DNA of 64,000 nt, taken from assembly GCA_965219515.1 (NCBI GenBank), contig OZ244776.1:372001-436000 (forward strand), in the 5' to 3' direction. Every line of letters starts with the position of its first letter. The first letter of the stretch is position 1. The translations under genes were made by a program, and so were the position numbers. The notes below the pieces were generated by a model. It had not been told where the DNA came from. It did not search any database and saw only the letters and a program-made list of their open reading frames with translations. Positions 43,523-52,494 of the stretch are shown here, piece by piece. Source of the stretch: Ilyomonas sp965219515 (GTDB taxonomy: Bacteria > Bacteroidota > Bacteroidia > Chitinophagales > Chitinophagaceae).

Positions 43523-44812
43523 CTATTTTTTCTTTTTATACTCACCAACCAATTTCTCTATTTCATCTTTTGTTACCGGCGCTTGTTTGTTATCAAGATT
43601 AATAACAATCAGGTAACCGGCTTCATCATCTTGTCTGGCCAAATAAGCATTGATAAAATTAAACTGGTCGCTCGCATTTAATTTACCCGTAAAAATATTC
43701 CAGTCTTCCCTGGCGCACAGGCAGCCAAGCGTTGGCGTAAGCGGATAATAGGGCTTGCCTGTAAAATAAACCGGGTCTATGGTAGAGCCATGCGCAATGA
43801 TTGCTGTTCTGCCCGCCGCACCTGCCAGCAATGCTTCCTGCACCGGCAGATAATGTTGCCAGTCTTCCGGCAGCAGCATCAGATAATTTTGTAGAAAACC
43901 GGCTGCTGAGTCGGGCATCGGGTGCCAGTAAAGATTGTTGTTTTCAAACGGCATCAGCAGTTGCAGATTGGGCGTTGGTCCAATTAAATTATTGTGCGAA
44001 ATGCCCGGACCCTGTACGCTGAAAATGCCCTGCGGCGTATTTCCACTGGTAATGAAATAAGGCAAACCGGAAGCCGAGCGAGCCAGTTGCTGAAATACCA
44101 GCAAGCTGCCCCTGCTGTCTTTTGCAAAACTGCCGTCGCCGTTTTGAATGATGGCAAGTCCCGGATAATCGCGGTTCCATCGCTGAAACGAATAAATCAT
44201 TTGCCTGCCGATTTTTTTTTGATAGGCAAACAGGGAAGAAAGAGACGGTATAGCGGTTTGTTTTTCTGTTATATAATTGGTTACATACGATTGCAGCGCC
44301 TGTAAAACGGGAAGGGTATCTATAACCGGAAACCTGCTTTTCAATTGCTTTATCAAATGTTTGGATTGTTGTAACGAAGAATCATTCTGATACAGGTAAA
44401 CCGCCTGCATAGCAAAAAGCTTTGGGTCTGTTTCTTTGGTAAACAAATCTTGTAGGGCAGAGACGTACTCATTCGGATACAACCCGTATATCGCTTCAAG
44501 TAACGCCCTTTTGGTTTCGTGTTCAATGCTGTCGTAATGAAAAAGCAAAGTATCGAAACCGGCTTTTACCAGGCTTGACCGGATCATAAACTGCGAGGCG
44601 GCGAGACAGGCAGATTCATATTTCGATTCGGTATTGCTATCGAGCGGTTCGGTAAATGTTTTACCAATCGCGTCATTTCTCAGATATTCGTCAAACCGTT
44701 GCCGCTTTTCCCGCAACACCAGGTTTGTTTGTATAAACTCCTGTTTGTATTGAGCGAATAGCTGACCGGACAAACATAAAATCAGAAGTGTGGCTGCAAT
44801 CTTTATTTTCAT
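43523..44812 (-). CDS. Secreted protein with YkuD (L,D-transpeptidase)-like C-terminal region
   Basis: The 429-residue protein has a signal peptide ending LFAQ and a helical N-terminal half (about 25-240). The C-terminal part has PYFITSGNTPQGIFSVQG and, about 90 residues later, IIAHGSTIDP...LTPTLGCLC. This order of TP-G-F, His-Gly and Gly-Cys recalls the YkuD L,D-transpeptidase active site, with His and Cys in place but wider spacing and Leu-Gly-Cys instead of His-Gly-Cys. Function as a peptidoglycan enzyme is inferred. I start at ATG 44812 because the signal peptide begins there. Confidence 0.6.
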   Translation of the reverse strand: MKIKIAATLLILCLSGQLFAQYKQEFIQTNLVLREKRQRFDEYLRNDAIGKTFTEPLDSNTESKYESACLAASQFMIRSSLVKAGFDTLLFHYDSIEHETKRALLEAIYGLYPNEYVSALQDLFTKETDPKLFAMQAVYLYQNDSSLQQSKHLIKQLKSRFPVIDTLPVLQALQSYVTNYITEKQTAIPSLSSLFAYQKKIGRQMIYSFQRWNRDYPGLAIIQNGDGSFAKDSRGSLLVFQQLARSASGLPYFITSGNTPQGIFSVQGPGISHNNLIGPTPNLQLLMPFENNNLYWHPMPDSAAGFLQNYLMLLPEDWQHYLPVQEALLAGAAGRTAIIAHGSTIDPVYFTGKPYYPLTPTLGCLCAREDWNIFTGKLNASDQFNFINAYLARQDDEAGYLIVINLDNKQAPVTKDEIEKLVGEYKKKK

Positions 44813-44959
44813 AACCAACGGGCTGCAAACATAAACGCAAAGAGGCTTACGGCGTATTAAGAAGATGTGTAAAACCATAAATGATTACATCTAACGACTG
44901 TGATAAACAAAACTCAATTTATCGAAAACTGAACACGCAGCTTCATTATCTTGCGAACA

Positions 44960-46036
44960 ATGATACAATGTTATACTTATCAGCGTCTTTTTCGTTTTGT
45001 TTTATCGGTTTTTATAAAAATGGGTTGTTCGCAAACGGCGGCTTCCATAGCGGCGTCTGTGCTTTTGTCGGCTGATGCACGCGGCATAGACAGTCATGGT
45101 ATTTCCCGTTTGTCGGGCTATGTGCGTTTGTGGCAAGCTGGTCGCATCAACACCAACCCTGATATTAAAATTGTTCACCAGACACCCTCTACCGCAACCA
45201 TTGACGGCGATGCAGGCCTCGGTTTATTGGTGGCGCCTTTCGCCATGCAAACCGCCATCAGCAAAGCCAGAGAAGCAGGCACCGGCTGGGTTAATGTGCG
45301 CAACAGCAACCACTTTGGTATTGCCGGTTATCATGCCGCCATGGCATTGCAGCACGATATGATTGGCATTGCCATGACCAATGCCAGTGCCATTGTAGCG
45401 CCTACTTTTAGTATTGAAAGAATGTTGGGAACCAACCCGCTGGCAGTTGCTGTTCCGGCTGATAAAGAACCACCTTTTATTGCTGATTTCGCTACTACCA
45501 CAGCCGCCAATGGTAAACTGGAAATTTTACAGCGTAAAGGAGAGAAGGCGCCTGTCGGCTGGGTGCAGGACAAAGAAGGAAACGCTTCTACGGATGCCGG
45601 CGCTTTAAAAACCGGCGGCGCATTATTGCCGTTGGGCAGCGACAGAGAGCATAGCAGCCATAAAGGTTATGCAATGGGCAGCATCGTAGATATTTTATCG
45701 GGTGTGTTGGGCGGCGCAAGTTACGGGCCATGGGTGCCGCCTTTCCCGGCATATATTCCAATGCCTGAAAATATGCCGGGTAAAGGGCTGGGACATTTTT
45801 TTGGCGCGATGCGAATTGACGCTTTCCGGCCAGCGGAAGAATTTAAACAGCACATGGACAACTGGATTCTGCGCTTTCGCAATGCAAAACCGGCACCGGG
45901 TTATGAAAAAGTATTAATTCCAGGCGACCCCGAGCGCGAAACGCAAGCCATTCGAATGAAAGAAGGTATTCCTGTTTTTGACAGCGTTGTAAAAGAACTC
46001 GAAGAAACGGGGGCGAAATTCGGTGTGGAGTTGTGA
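44960..46036 (+). CDS. Ldh-family (malate/L-lactate-type) NAD(P)-dependent oxidoreductase
   Basis: The 358-residue protein fits the malate/L-lactate dehydrogenase (Ldh2/YlbC) family: LSADARGIDSHGISRL near residue 38 with the catalytic His, NSNHFGIAGYHA, GTNPLAVAVP, ADFATTTAANGK and SSHKGYAMGSIVDILSGVL. Members reduce 2-oxo acids, ureidoglycolate or delta-1-piperideine-2-carboxylate with NAD(P)H. The substrate is not visible. I start at the ATG 44960, which leaves the normal family N-terminus; it is divergent from the YkuD-like gene. Confidence 0.9.
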   Translation: MIQCYTYQRLFRFVLSVFIKMGCSQTAASIAASVLLSADARGIDSHGISRLSGYVRLWQAGRINTNPDIKIVHQTPSTATIDGDAGLGLLVAPFAMQTAISKAREAGTGWVNVRNSNHFGIAGYHAAMALQHDMIGIAMTNASAIVAPTFSIERMLGTNPLAVAVPADKEPPFIADFATTTAANGKLEILQRKGEKAPVGWVQDKEGNASTDAGALKTGGALLPLGSDREHSSHKGYAMGSIVDILSGVLGGASYGPWVPPFPAYIPMPENMPGKGLGHFFGAMRIDAFRPAEEFKQHMDNWILRFRNAKPAPGYEKVLIPGDPERETQAIRMKEGIPVFDSVVKELEETGAKFGVEL

Positions 46037-46173
46037 GAAGCGCGTAGTAAAATGTGAGAGCTCAAATATCTAATTGTTTCCGGCTTGGGAAGCCGACAGA
46101 TGATACATTAAAATAAGTAAAGAGGGTAGCCGTAACGTTTCACTTTTTTCGTTTCGCATCTCGTATAAAATTC

Positions 46174-47454
46174 CTAACTCTTTAACGAAAAGAACTGCGA
46201 AGCCGCCTTGCGCGACGGAAGCCAGGCAGCCAGTAACGATACGATAAAAACGGTGGCGGCTACCAGCAGAAAATCAGTGAAATACATTTTTACCGGGTAA
46301 TAATTGATAATAAATGTGCCGCCTTCAAGCGGGATAAGTTGAAATCGTATTTGCGCAAGGCAAATAAGAAAAGCGATAAACATGCCGCTGCCGCTGCCAA
46401 CGCCTGCCAACAAAAAACCTTCACGCAAAAATATTTTTTGAATCAGGTTTTTGCCGGCGCCCATCGCTTTCAATACGGCAATATCTTTTTGTTTTTCCAA
46501 TACCAGCATAGTAAGCGCGCCAATCATATTAAATGCGGCTATTAATAAGATAAGAGACAAAATGCCGTAAATGACCCATTTCTCCGTTTCCATCACACTA
46601 AACAAACTCTGGTTTTGCTGATAGCGTGTTTGCACAGTAAACTCTTTGCCTAACGCTTTCTGCAATTGCTCCTGTATTTTTTCTTCATCAGTTCCCTTTT
46701 GCAGTGCAATTTCTGCGCTGCTGTATTGGTTTGATTGCAGATTCAGCATGTATTGAAGAAAGGCAAGACTGGTAAACGCATATTTATTATCGAACTCCTG
46801 CTGCACCATAAAAGTGCCCGATACATTGATATTGGCGGAGTTCATCGCGTCGGCACTTTTAAAATTTTTCGCTTCGCGGTTGGGAATGTAAAGCGTTAGC
46901 GGGGCAAGACCTCCGTTAGGGTCAGCGCCAACTGCACTTTCAATACCAACACCGATTAACAGAAGCGGATTGTCGGGTGTACCAACATTGTAGTTGCCCC
47001 GGTCAATATGATTTTGCAGCTTGTTTACCTGTGTATAATTTTTATCAACGCCTTTTAAATAAATGATGGATTGATAATCGCCGTTTACGAGCATCGCCTT
47101 TTCTTCGGCTACCAAGCTTACCTGTTTTACACCGGCAACAGCTTTCATTTTTGAAACCAGTTGCGGTGTAATGGTAATGAATTTTCCCTTTGCCGGCGCC
47201 ACCCGAACATCCGAATAAAAATCGCTGTAAAGGCTTTTTACGAGGTCTTCAAAACCGTTAAATACGCTAAGCACAATAATTAAGGCAGCCGTACCCACCG
47301 CTATGGCAATCATGCTGATTCGGGCGATGATGTTAACCGCATTGGTATTATTTTTTGCTTTGAAATAACGCCAGGCAAAAATGCTGCTTACTCCCGAAGA
47401 ATAGGAGTTCCCAACCACTGAAGGGAAATTTGCAGCCGGATTTTTATTAGTCAA
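46174..47454 (-). CDS. LolC/E-like (FtsX-type) ABC transporter permease
   Basis: The 426-residue protein has the LolC/E pattern: N-terminal FAWRYFKAKNNTNAVNIIARIS and a first membrane helix, a large periplasmic domain (about 70-290), then three C-terminal helices with EKQKDIAVLKAMGAGKNLIQKIF. It would extract lipoproteins from the inner membrane together with an ATPase encoded elsewhere. No ATG is available before the conserved region; a TTG at 47454 is my best start, though a GTG at about residue 13 is possible. It follows rbfA by 72 bases that contain a repeat. Confidence 0.88.
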   Translation of the reverse strand: MTNKNPAANFPSVVGNSYSSGVSSIFAWRYFKAKNNTNAVNIIARISMIAIAVGTAALIIVLSVFNGFEDLVKSLYSDFYSDVRVAPAKGKFITITPQLVSKMKAVAGVKQVSLVAEEKAMLVNGDYQSIIYLKGVDKNYTQVNKLQNHIDRGNYNVGTPDNPLLLIGVGIESAVGADPNGGLAPLTLYIPNREAKNFKSADAMNSANINVSGTFMVQQEFDNKYAFTSLAFLQYMLNLQSNQYSSAEIALQKGTDEEKIQEQLQKALGKEFTVQTRYQQNQSLFSVMETEKWVIYGILSLILLIAAFNMIGALTMLVLEKQKDIAVLKAMGAGKNLIQKIFLREGFLLAGVGSGSGMFIAFLICLAQIRFQLIPLEGGTFIINYYPVKMYFTDFLLVAATVFIVSLLAAWLPSRKAASQFFSLKS

Positions 47455-47495
47455 TTTTCTTTTAATAATGAATGATAAAAAGAAGTGTTTTTTAA

Positions 47496-47521
47496 AATCC
47501 CCCTTTAGGGGATAGGGGTTC
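47496..47521. repeat. AAAATCC..AGGGG-type short repeat between rbfA and the LolC/E-like gene
   Basis: It reads AAAATCCCCCTTTAGGGG then ATAGGGG, almost the same as the copy upstream of the ABC permease at 32702-32731. It sits in the leader of the LolC/E-like gene. Confidence 0.6.
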
Positions 47522-47526
47522 CTTTG

Positions 47527-47904
47527 TTAAGAATTAGGGATGTCATTGGGCGGCTTTTCCTCAATCTGCTTAAATAATTCTTCCATTTTAAAAACCTGAT
47601 CCAGCGTATCATCAACATAAAAATGAAAAACCGGAATGCGGCGCAACTGATTTCTGGCGCGCTCTGCAAACTCTTTCTTGATTTCCCAGGCGCGGTCTTC
47701 AATTTTTTTTAGCGTTGCTGCCGCATCAGTTATCTGAAAAAAGCTAAGATAAACCCGCGCCTCCAGCAGGTCGGGCGTTACCTTTACCGACGAAATGGAA
47801 ACCATGCCGCCATTTATCATGTTCAGGTTCAATCGTCTGAATATATCGTTAAACTCTTCCTGAATAATTCCGGCTACCTGCCGTTGCCGTTTTCCTTCTT
47901 GCAT
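47527..47904 (-). CDS. rbfA: Ribosome-binding factor A
   Basis: The 125-residue KH-like protein has the RbfA pattern: QRQVAGIIQEEFNDIF at the start, ISSVKVTPDLLEARVYLSFF, and RRIPVFHFYVDDTLDQV. It binds the 30S subunit and helps mature the 16S rRNA 5' end. It is divergent from the MsbA-type exporter and precedes the LolC/E-like gene. Confidence 0.94.
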   Translation of the reverse strand: MQEGKRQRQVAGIIQEEFNDIFRRLNLNMINGGMVSISSVKVTPDLLEARVYLSFFQITDAAATLKKIEDRAWEIKKEFAERARNQLRRIPVFHFYVDDTLDQVFKMEELFKQIEEKPPNDIPNS

Positions 47905-47981
47905 ACTGTTACCTTTGTTGGCTGTAAAATTACTACGATTTTGCCAGGCCGCAGGAGATTGCTTGCGGCTTCGTATTCAAA

Positions 47982-49832
47982 ATGATGTTGATGAAAAAAT
48001 ATTCGCGCGTTTTTGCTTATTTATCACGCTATAAATTACGGCTGATTCTTTACTTTTTATGTGTTGTATTGTCCATCATTTTTTCTATCGTATCGCTTGG
48101 TATGCTGATGCCTTTTTTGGAATTAATTTTTAATGGCGATCAGGCTTCGGGAACAACGTCTTTATTAAGTGCATCATCTAACCCGGTTATTTCATTTATC
48201 AGAAAATTATTGCTAAACTCCATCGAAAGCAGCGGCGGATTTTCAACGGAAGGAAAGCTAAAAACATTATTGTATATCTGCATTCTGCTTATCCTGTTTA
48301 TTCTTTTTAAAAACCTTTTTATTTATCTTTCATCTTATGTGCTTACGCCTGTAAAAAACAGGATAGTAAACAACATGCGCATTGAGCTATACAACAAAGT
48401 GCTGCAACTGCCCATTGGTTATTTTACCGAACAGAGAAAAGGCGATTTAATCAGTCGTATCACCAACGATATTACCGAAGTGGAAACTTCGCTGGTAGGC
48501 ACATTAGAAGGCTGGGTAAGCGATCCGCTCAGCATCATGTTCAACTTTATCATTTTATTTTATTTAAGTCCGCAGCTTACTTTATTTCTGCTTTTCTTTT
48601 TACCGGTTATTGGTTTAATTATCGGGAGAATTTCACGCTCGCTTAAGCGGCCGTCCAATGAAGCGGCAATAAAGTATGGCGAGTCGCTTTCGCTGCTCGA
48701 TGAAACACTAAGCGGTCTGCGTGTTATTAAAGCGTTTAATATTGAAGCCGTTTTGCGAAGCCGTTTTTTTGCCGTGAATAACAGTCTTACACTTGCCAAA
48801 AACCGCATCGCTTTTCGCCGGGATCTGGCTTCGCCAACCAGCGAGTTTCTTGGTGTGGCCGTGTTTGCGGCTATTTTATGGTACGGCGGCAGCGGCATTT
48901 TAAGCGGTAATATTCCGCTGGAAGGCTCAGCGTTTATCGGGTACCTCGCTTTGTTTTATAATGTAATCAATCCAGCCAAATCGCTGTCCACTTCGTTCAG
49001 CAACATGCGGAAAGGTGAAGCCGCCATCGGCAGAATTGAAGAAATTCTGCAGGCGGCAATAACCGTTGAAGACAAGCCGGATGGTAAAATTTTGTCTTCG
49101 TTTACCAATGCCATTGAATTTAAAAACGTTACGTTTTCTTACAACAACACCGAGATTTTGAAAGACATTAATCTGACCATCGAAAAGGGAAAAACGGTAG
49201 CGCTTGTCGGATCGTCGGGAGCGGGGAAAAGCACTTTGGCCGATCTGGTGCCACGCTTTCATGATGTAACGGGCGGCGAGCTTTTGATAGATGGCATAAA
49301 CATAGAAGAATATACGCTGCAAAGTCTGCGGAGCCAGATAAGCATTGTAACGCAGGAACCAATTTTGTTTAACGATACCATTGCCAGCAACATTGCTTTG
49401 GGGATGGAAACCATTGCCACGCCGGATGCCATTGAGCAGGCAGCCAAAGTAGCAAATGCGCATCGGTTTATTGTTACAAAAGAAAACGGTTTCGATACCA
49501 ACATCGGCGACCGCGGCAGCAAGCTGAGCGGCGGCGAGCGGCAGCGATTAACCATTGCCAGAGCCGTATTAAAAAATCCGCCGATACTGATTTTGGATGA
49601 AGCCACTTCTTCGTTAGACACGGAAAGCGAACGGCTGGTGCAGGATGCCATCAATAACATGATGCAAAACCGCACGTCCATTGTTATTGCGCACCGGCTT
49701 TCAACCATTCGTCATGCCGATGAAATAATTGTATTGCAGCACGGCCGCATTGTGCAGCGCGGCACACACACTTTACTGATGCAGGAAGAAGGCTTGTACA
49801 AAAAGCTGATTGAGATGCAGGAAGTGAAGTAG
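47982..49832 (+). CDS. ABC exporter with fused membrane and ATPase domains (MsbA-like)
   Basis: The 616-residue protein has a six-helix membrane domain (about 1-340) and a nucleotide-binding domain with Walker A GSSGAGKSTL, signature LSGGERQRLTIA, Walker B PILILDEATSSLD and the switch His in IVIAHRLSTI. It is in the lipid A/multidrug half-transporter class and acts as a homodimer. Three in-frame ATGs lie at 47982, 47985 and 47991; the last gives MKKYSRVFAYLS, equally plausible. Confidence 0.93.
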   Translation: MMLMKKYSRVFAYLSRYKLRLILYFLCVVLSIIFSIVSLGMLMPFLELIFNGDQASGTTSLLSASSNPVISFIRKLLLNSIESSGGFSTEGKLKTLLYICILLILFILFKNLFIYLSSYVLTPVKNRIVNNMRIELYNKVLQLPIGYFTEQRKGDLISRITNDITEVETSLVGTLEGWVSDPLSIMFNFIILFYLSPQLTLFLLFFLPVIGLIIGRISRSLKRPSNEAAIKYGESLSLLDETLSGLRVIKAFNIEAVLRSRFFAVNNSLTLAKNRIAFRRDLASPTSEFLGVAVFAAILWYGGSGILSGNIPLEGSAFIGYLALFYNVINPAKSLSTSFSNMRKGEAAIGRIEEILQAAITVEDKPDGKILSSFTNAIEFKNVTFSYNNTEILKDINLTIEKGKTVALVGSSGAGKSTLADLVPRFHDVTGGELLIDGINIEEYTLQSLRSQISIVTQEPILFNDTIASNIALGMETIATPDAIEQAAKVANAHRFIVTKENGFDTNIGDRGSKLSGGERQRLTIARAVLKNPPILILDEATSSLDTESERLVQDAINNMMQNRTSIVIAHRLSTIRHADEIIVLQHGRIVQRGTHTLLMQEEGLYKKLIEMQEVK

Positions 49833-50020
49833 TGGGTATTGTATAAGGTATTATGTAGTATGTATGATGAAATGAACCGACAAATGAGTTGATGATTGTT
49901 TTGCATTTCACTTCTCTTTGTCAATTGATAATTCATCATTTATAATTCACCAATACAAAAATCACCTCTTCACAAATGGAATATCTTTTGTATTTTGGAA
50001 TCATCAAAAATCAAATAAAC

Positions 50021-50428
50021 ATGATAAATTTTAATGAATTGCAAATTGGAGATTATGTTATTGCAGAATACGAAGGCGTAATGTCGGAAGGTGAAGTCAT
50101 GAGCCTGAACAACGATGAAAAACAGATTTGCGTGCAAACAGAAGTGCAGGGATTTTATTATGACCCGAAGCATATATATCCGATTGTATTGAATGATGAA
50201 CAATTGTTACGAATGAACTTTGCAAAAGAAGTGATGGACGACGGCAGCATCAAATACAAGAAAGGTTCTTTTCGCATCGCCATACCGTCGGAAGGAGATT
50301 TTTCAAGCATCGAAATGTGGTATCGCGAAGACCGCCGTCATCATCCGAATGTGCATTTCATTCACCAGTTGCAAAATCAGTATCTGCAGATGACCAAAAT
50401 ACATCTGACACGCGAAGTGATGGTATAA
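50021..50428 (+). CDS. Conserved-looking hypothetical protein
   Basis: The 135-residue cytoplasmic protein begins INFNELQIGDYVIAEYEG, a small SH3-like beta-barrel start, followed by YDPKHIYPIVLNDEQLLRMNF and a His-rich helix (RRHHPNVHFIHQLQNQYLQ). I start at ATG 50021 because the upstream in-frame ATG adds a non-conserved, AT-rich leader. No function is known to me. Confidence 0.75.
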   Translation: MINFNELQIGDYVIAEYEGVMSEGEVMSLNNDEKQICVQTEVQGFYYDPKHIYPIVLNDEQLLRMNFAKEVMDDGSIKYKKGSFRIAIPSEGDFSSIEMWYREDRRHHPNVHFIHQLQNQYLQMTKIHLTREVMV

Positions 50429-50544
50429 TTGTTTTACCTGCCAGTCAGTTATAAATTGTTTTATCTCTTAACAATTCTTTCCTTTCTTTGCTTAAACTTT
50501 AAAAAAAGTACCACGTCTTTACTGCTTACTTTAAAAAAATGATT

Positions 50545-50928
50545 ATGAAAAAATTTGTCTTGATAGCTTTTGCGGCTATCGCTTTTGCTACGGCTGTTCA
50601 GGCTCAGGATTCCGGCGATAAAAAAATGAAACCGGAGCGCCATGCTAAAATGGAGCGCGCCCAGATGTTCGACGATCTGAACCTGACACAGGATCAGAAA
50701 GAAAAAATGAAAAAACTGCGCGACGACAACATGAGCAAAATGGAAGAAATAAAAAATAACAGCTCATTGAACGATACTGAAAAGCAGGAGAAAATGAAAG
50801 CCCTTCGTATGGAGCAGCGCAAGAATATGGAAGCTATCTTAACCGATGAGCAAAAGTCGAAAATGAAAGACATGCGCAGAGATCACAAAGAAATGAAAAT
50901 GTCTTCCGATTCCACCATGCGCAGGTAA
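50545..50928 (+). CDS. Spy/CpxP-like periplasmic protein
   Basis: The 127-residue protein has a signal peptide (KKFVLIAFAAIAFATAVQAQ) and a highly charged helical body rich in Met, Lys and Glu, with the LTQDQKEKMKKLRDDN and LTDEQKSKMKDM repeats typical of the LTxxQ Spy/CpxP family. It may be a periplasmic chaperone or metal-stress protein. It is followed 30 bases later by a related protein. Confidence 0.75.
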   Translation: MKKFVLIAFAAIAFATAVQAQDSGDKKMKPERHAKMERAQMFDDLNLTQDQKEKMKKLRDDNMSKMEEIKNNSSLNDTEKQEKMKALRMEQRKNMEAILTDEQKSKMKDMRRDHKEMKMSSDSTMRR

Positions 50929-50958
50929 TTGTCCGTTCTGGTTTGTAAAATTCACTAC

Positions 50959-51333
50959 ATGCAAAAGCTGACTGTATTACTGTTCATTTTCGGTTCTTTT
51001 TTTATCACTTCCTCTTTTGCACAATCGGGTATGCGGTTGGCTAACATGAAGCAACGCCTGATGACAGAACTTGAGATTGATAATATAAAAGCCGATTCGG
51101 TAGTAAGCATTGTGCAGGATTTTTATGCTAACGCCCGCGCCATAAAAAGCAATGCCGAACTGAAAGAAGAAGACCGGAAACCGGCTTTGCAAAACAACAG
51201 AAAGGCGGAATTGGTTCGGCTTCGCGCACAGCTTAGCAAAGAGCAAATCAGAAAGCTGCAACAGGTAATGGAAGAAGCGAAAGAAGAACGGCAGCATCGC
51301 AAAAGCGCAAAAGATTCTGCAACAGCAAACTGA
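50959..51333 (+). CDS. Second Spy-like periplasmic protein
   Basis: The 124-residue protein has a signal peptide (TVLLFIFGSFFITSSFAQ) and a helical body with ELEIDNIKADSVVSIVQDFY and LSKEQIRKLQQVME, matching the pattern of the neighbour at 50545. I chose the ATG at 50959, where the signal peptide starts. The two genes probably form an operon ended by the terminator at 51357. Confidence 0.72.
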   Translation: MQKLTVLLFIFGSFFITSSFAQSGMRLANMKQRLMTELEIDNIKADSVVSIVQDFYANARAIKSNAELKEEDRKPALQNNRKAELVRLRAQLSKEQIRKLQQVMEEAKEERQHRKSAKDSATAN

Positions 51334-51356
51334 CAAAACAAAATTAAATTATCCGT

Positions 51357-51393
51357 AACGCCGCTTCATTTTACATTGAAGCGGCGTTTTTTT
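51357..51393. terminator. Terminator shared with the 3' end of the MscS gene
   Basis: A 12-bp stem (AACGCCGCTTCA / TGAAGCGGCGTT) with an 8-base loop and trailing T-run ends the Spy-like operon. The same bases, read on the minus strand, encode the last residues (KNAAS) and the final Met and stop of the convergent MscS protein. Confidence 0.88.
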
Positions 51394-52459
51394 GCTCCGC
51401 ATTTTCTATTTCTATCCTTGTTTTTGGTAACGAAGCGGGATAGTTTTTTTGTATGAAATTCAGCAGGTTTTCCCTTACATAACACCGCAAATCGAACGAC
51501 AAAGCCGATGTATTGGCGCTGATGAGGCAGCGAAGCTCTACGGTTCTTTCGTTCAAATTGGTTACCTGCAAACCCGATACGCGCTTATCCCACAACGGAC
51601 TGTTGTGCACCAATCGTAAAAACTCGGTACGAACCGCTTCTACCGGCACGGTATAATCAAGATAAATCATGGCGGCGCTTAATATCTGCGAGCCGGTGCG
51701 CGTCCAGTTCTGAAACGGTTTTTCTATAAAATAATTAATTGGTAAAATCAGCCTGCGTTCATCCCAGATAATTAATACCACGTAGGTAAGCGTAATTTCT
51801 TCCACCCTTCCATATTCGCCTTCCACCACCAATACATCATCTAAGCGCAACGGTTGCGTAAATGCAATCTGAAAACCGGCCAATAAATTGGACAACGATT
51901 TTTGCGCGGCAAAACCAATGATGATGCCGCTGATGCCAACACCGGTAAGCAGACCGGCGCCTAATTTGCGCAGATTGTCGAAGCTCAGAAAAATGATGCA
52001 GAGCGTAATGAGAACAATGATGCCAACCGACAACCGGCGGATAAACTGAAGCTGCGTTCTTATTTTTCTTGATCGCAGGTTATTGGGTTTTTTTAAATCG
52101 TAGCGATGATAAACATAATCTTCTGCTACTTTTATAATGCAAATGAGCATGTAAGATACCGCAAGCGTAATAAGGATTTCCAGTGCGCGGTTAAAAAGAA
52201 GTTGTTGCGACAATTTCATGCGCATTTCATCCTGAAGAAAATTGAGTATCAATAAAGGCAGAAAATAAGTAACCGGCGGCGCCAGACGCTGAATGATGGA
52301 GCGCGTCATCGAAAAATCTTCGTGCCTGGCGGCTCTTTTTACAAAGACGGAAAGAATGGCTTTGATAATTAATCCCATTAAAACGGCAAACGCAACAATC
52401 AATAGATTCCAGACGAAATTTGGCAGATGTTGCAGGTAATGAATGATGTTATTCCACAT
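51371..52459 (-). CDS. MscS-family mechanosensitive channel
   Basis: The 362-residue protein has four membrane helices (about 15-40, 60-85, 90-110 and 140-165), then the pore helix GAGLLTGVGISGIIIGFAAQKSLSNLLAGFQIAF typical of MscS and a beta domain beginning PLRLDDVLVVEGEYGRVEEI. It opens under membrane tension to release solutes. The last seven residues lie in a terminator hairpin. Confidence 0.93.
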   Translation of the reverse strand: MWNNIIHYLQHLPNFVWNLLIVAFAVLMGLIIKAILSVFVKRAARHEDFSMTRSIIQRLAPPVTYFLPLLILNFLQDEMRMKLSQQLLFNRALEILITLAVSYMLICIIKVAEDYVYHRYDLKKPNNLRSRKIRTQLQFIRRLSVGIIVLITLCIIFLSFDNLRKLGAGLLTGVGISGIIIGFAAQKSLSNLLAGFQIAFTQPLRLDDVLVVEGEYGRVEEITLTYVVLIIWDERRLILPINYFIEKPFQNWTRTGSQILSAAMIYLDYTVPVEAVRTEFLRLVHNSPLWDKRVSGLQVTNLNERTVELRCLISANTSALSFDLRCYVRENLLNFIQKNYPASLPKTRIEIENAEQKNAASM

Positions 52460-52494
52460 AAAGTGTGTTCAGTTTTTGTAAACGCTTAACGGTT

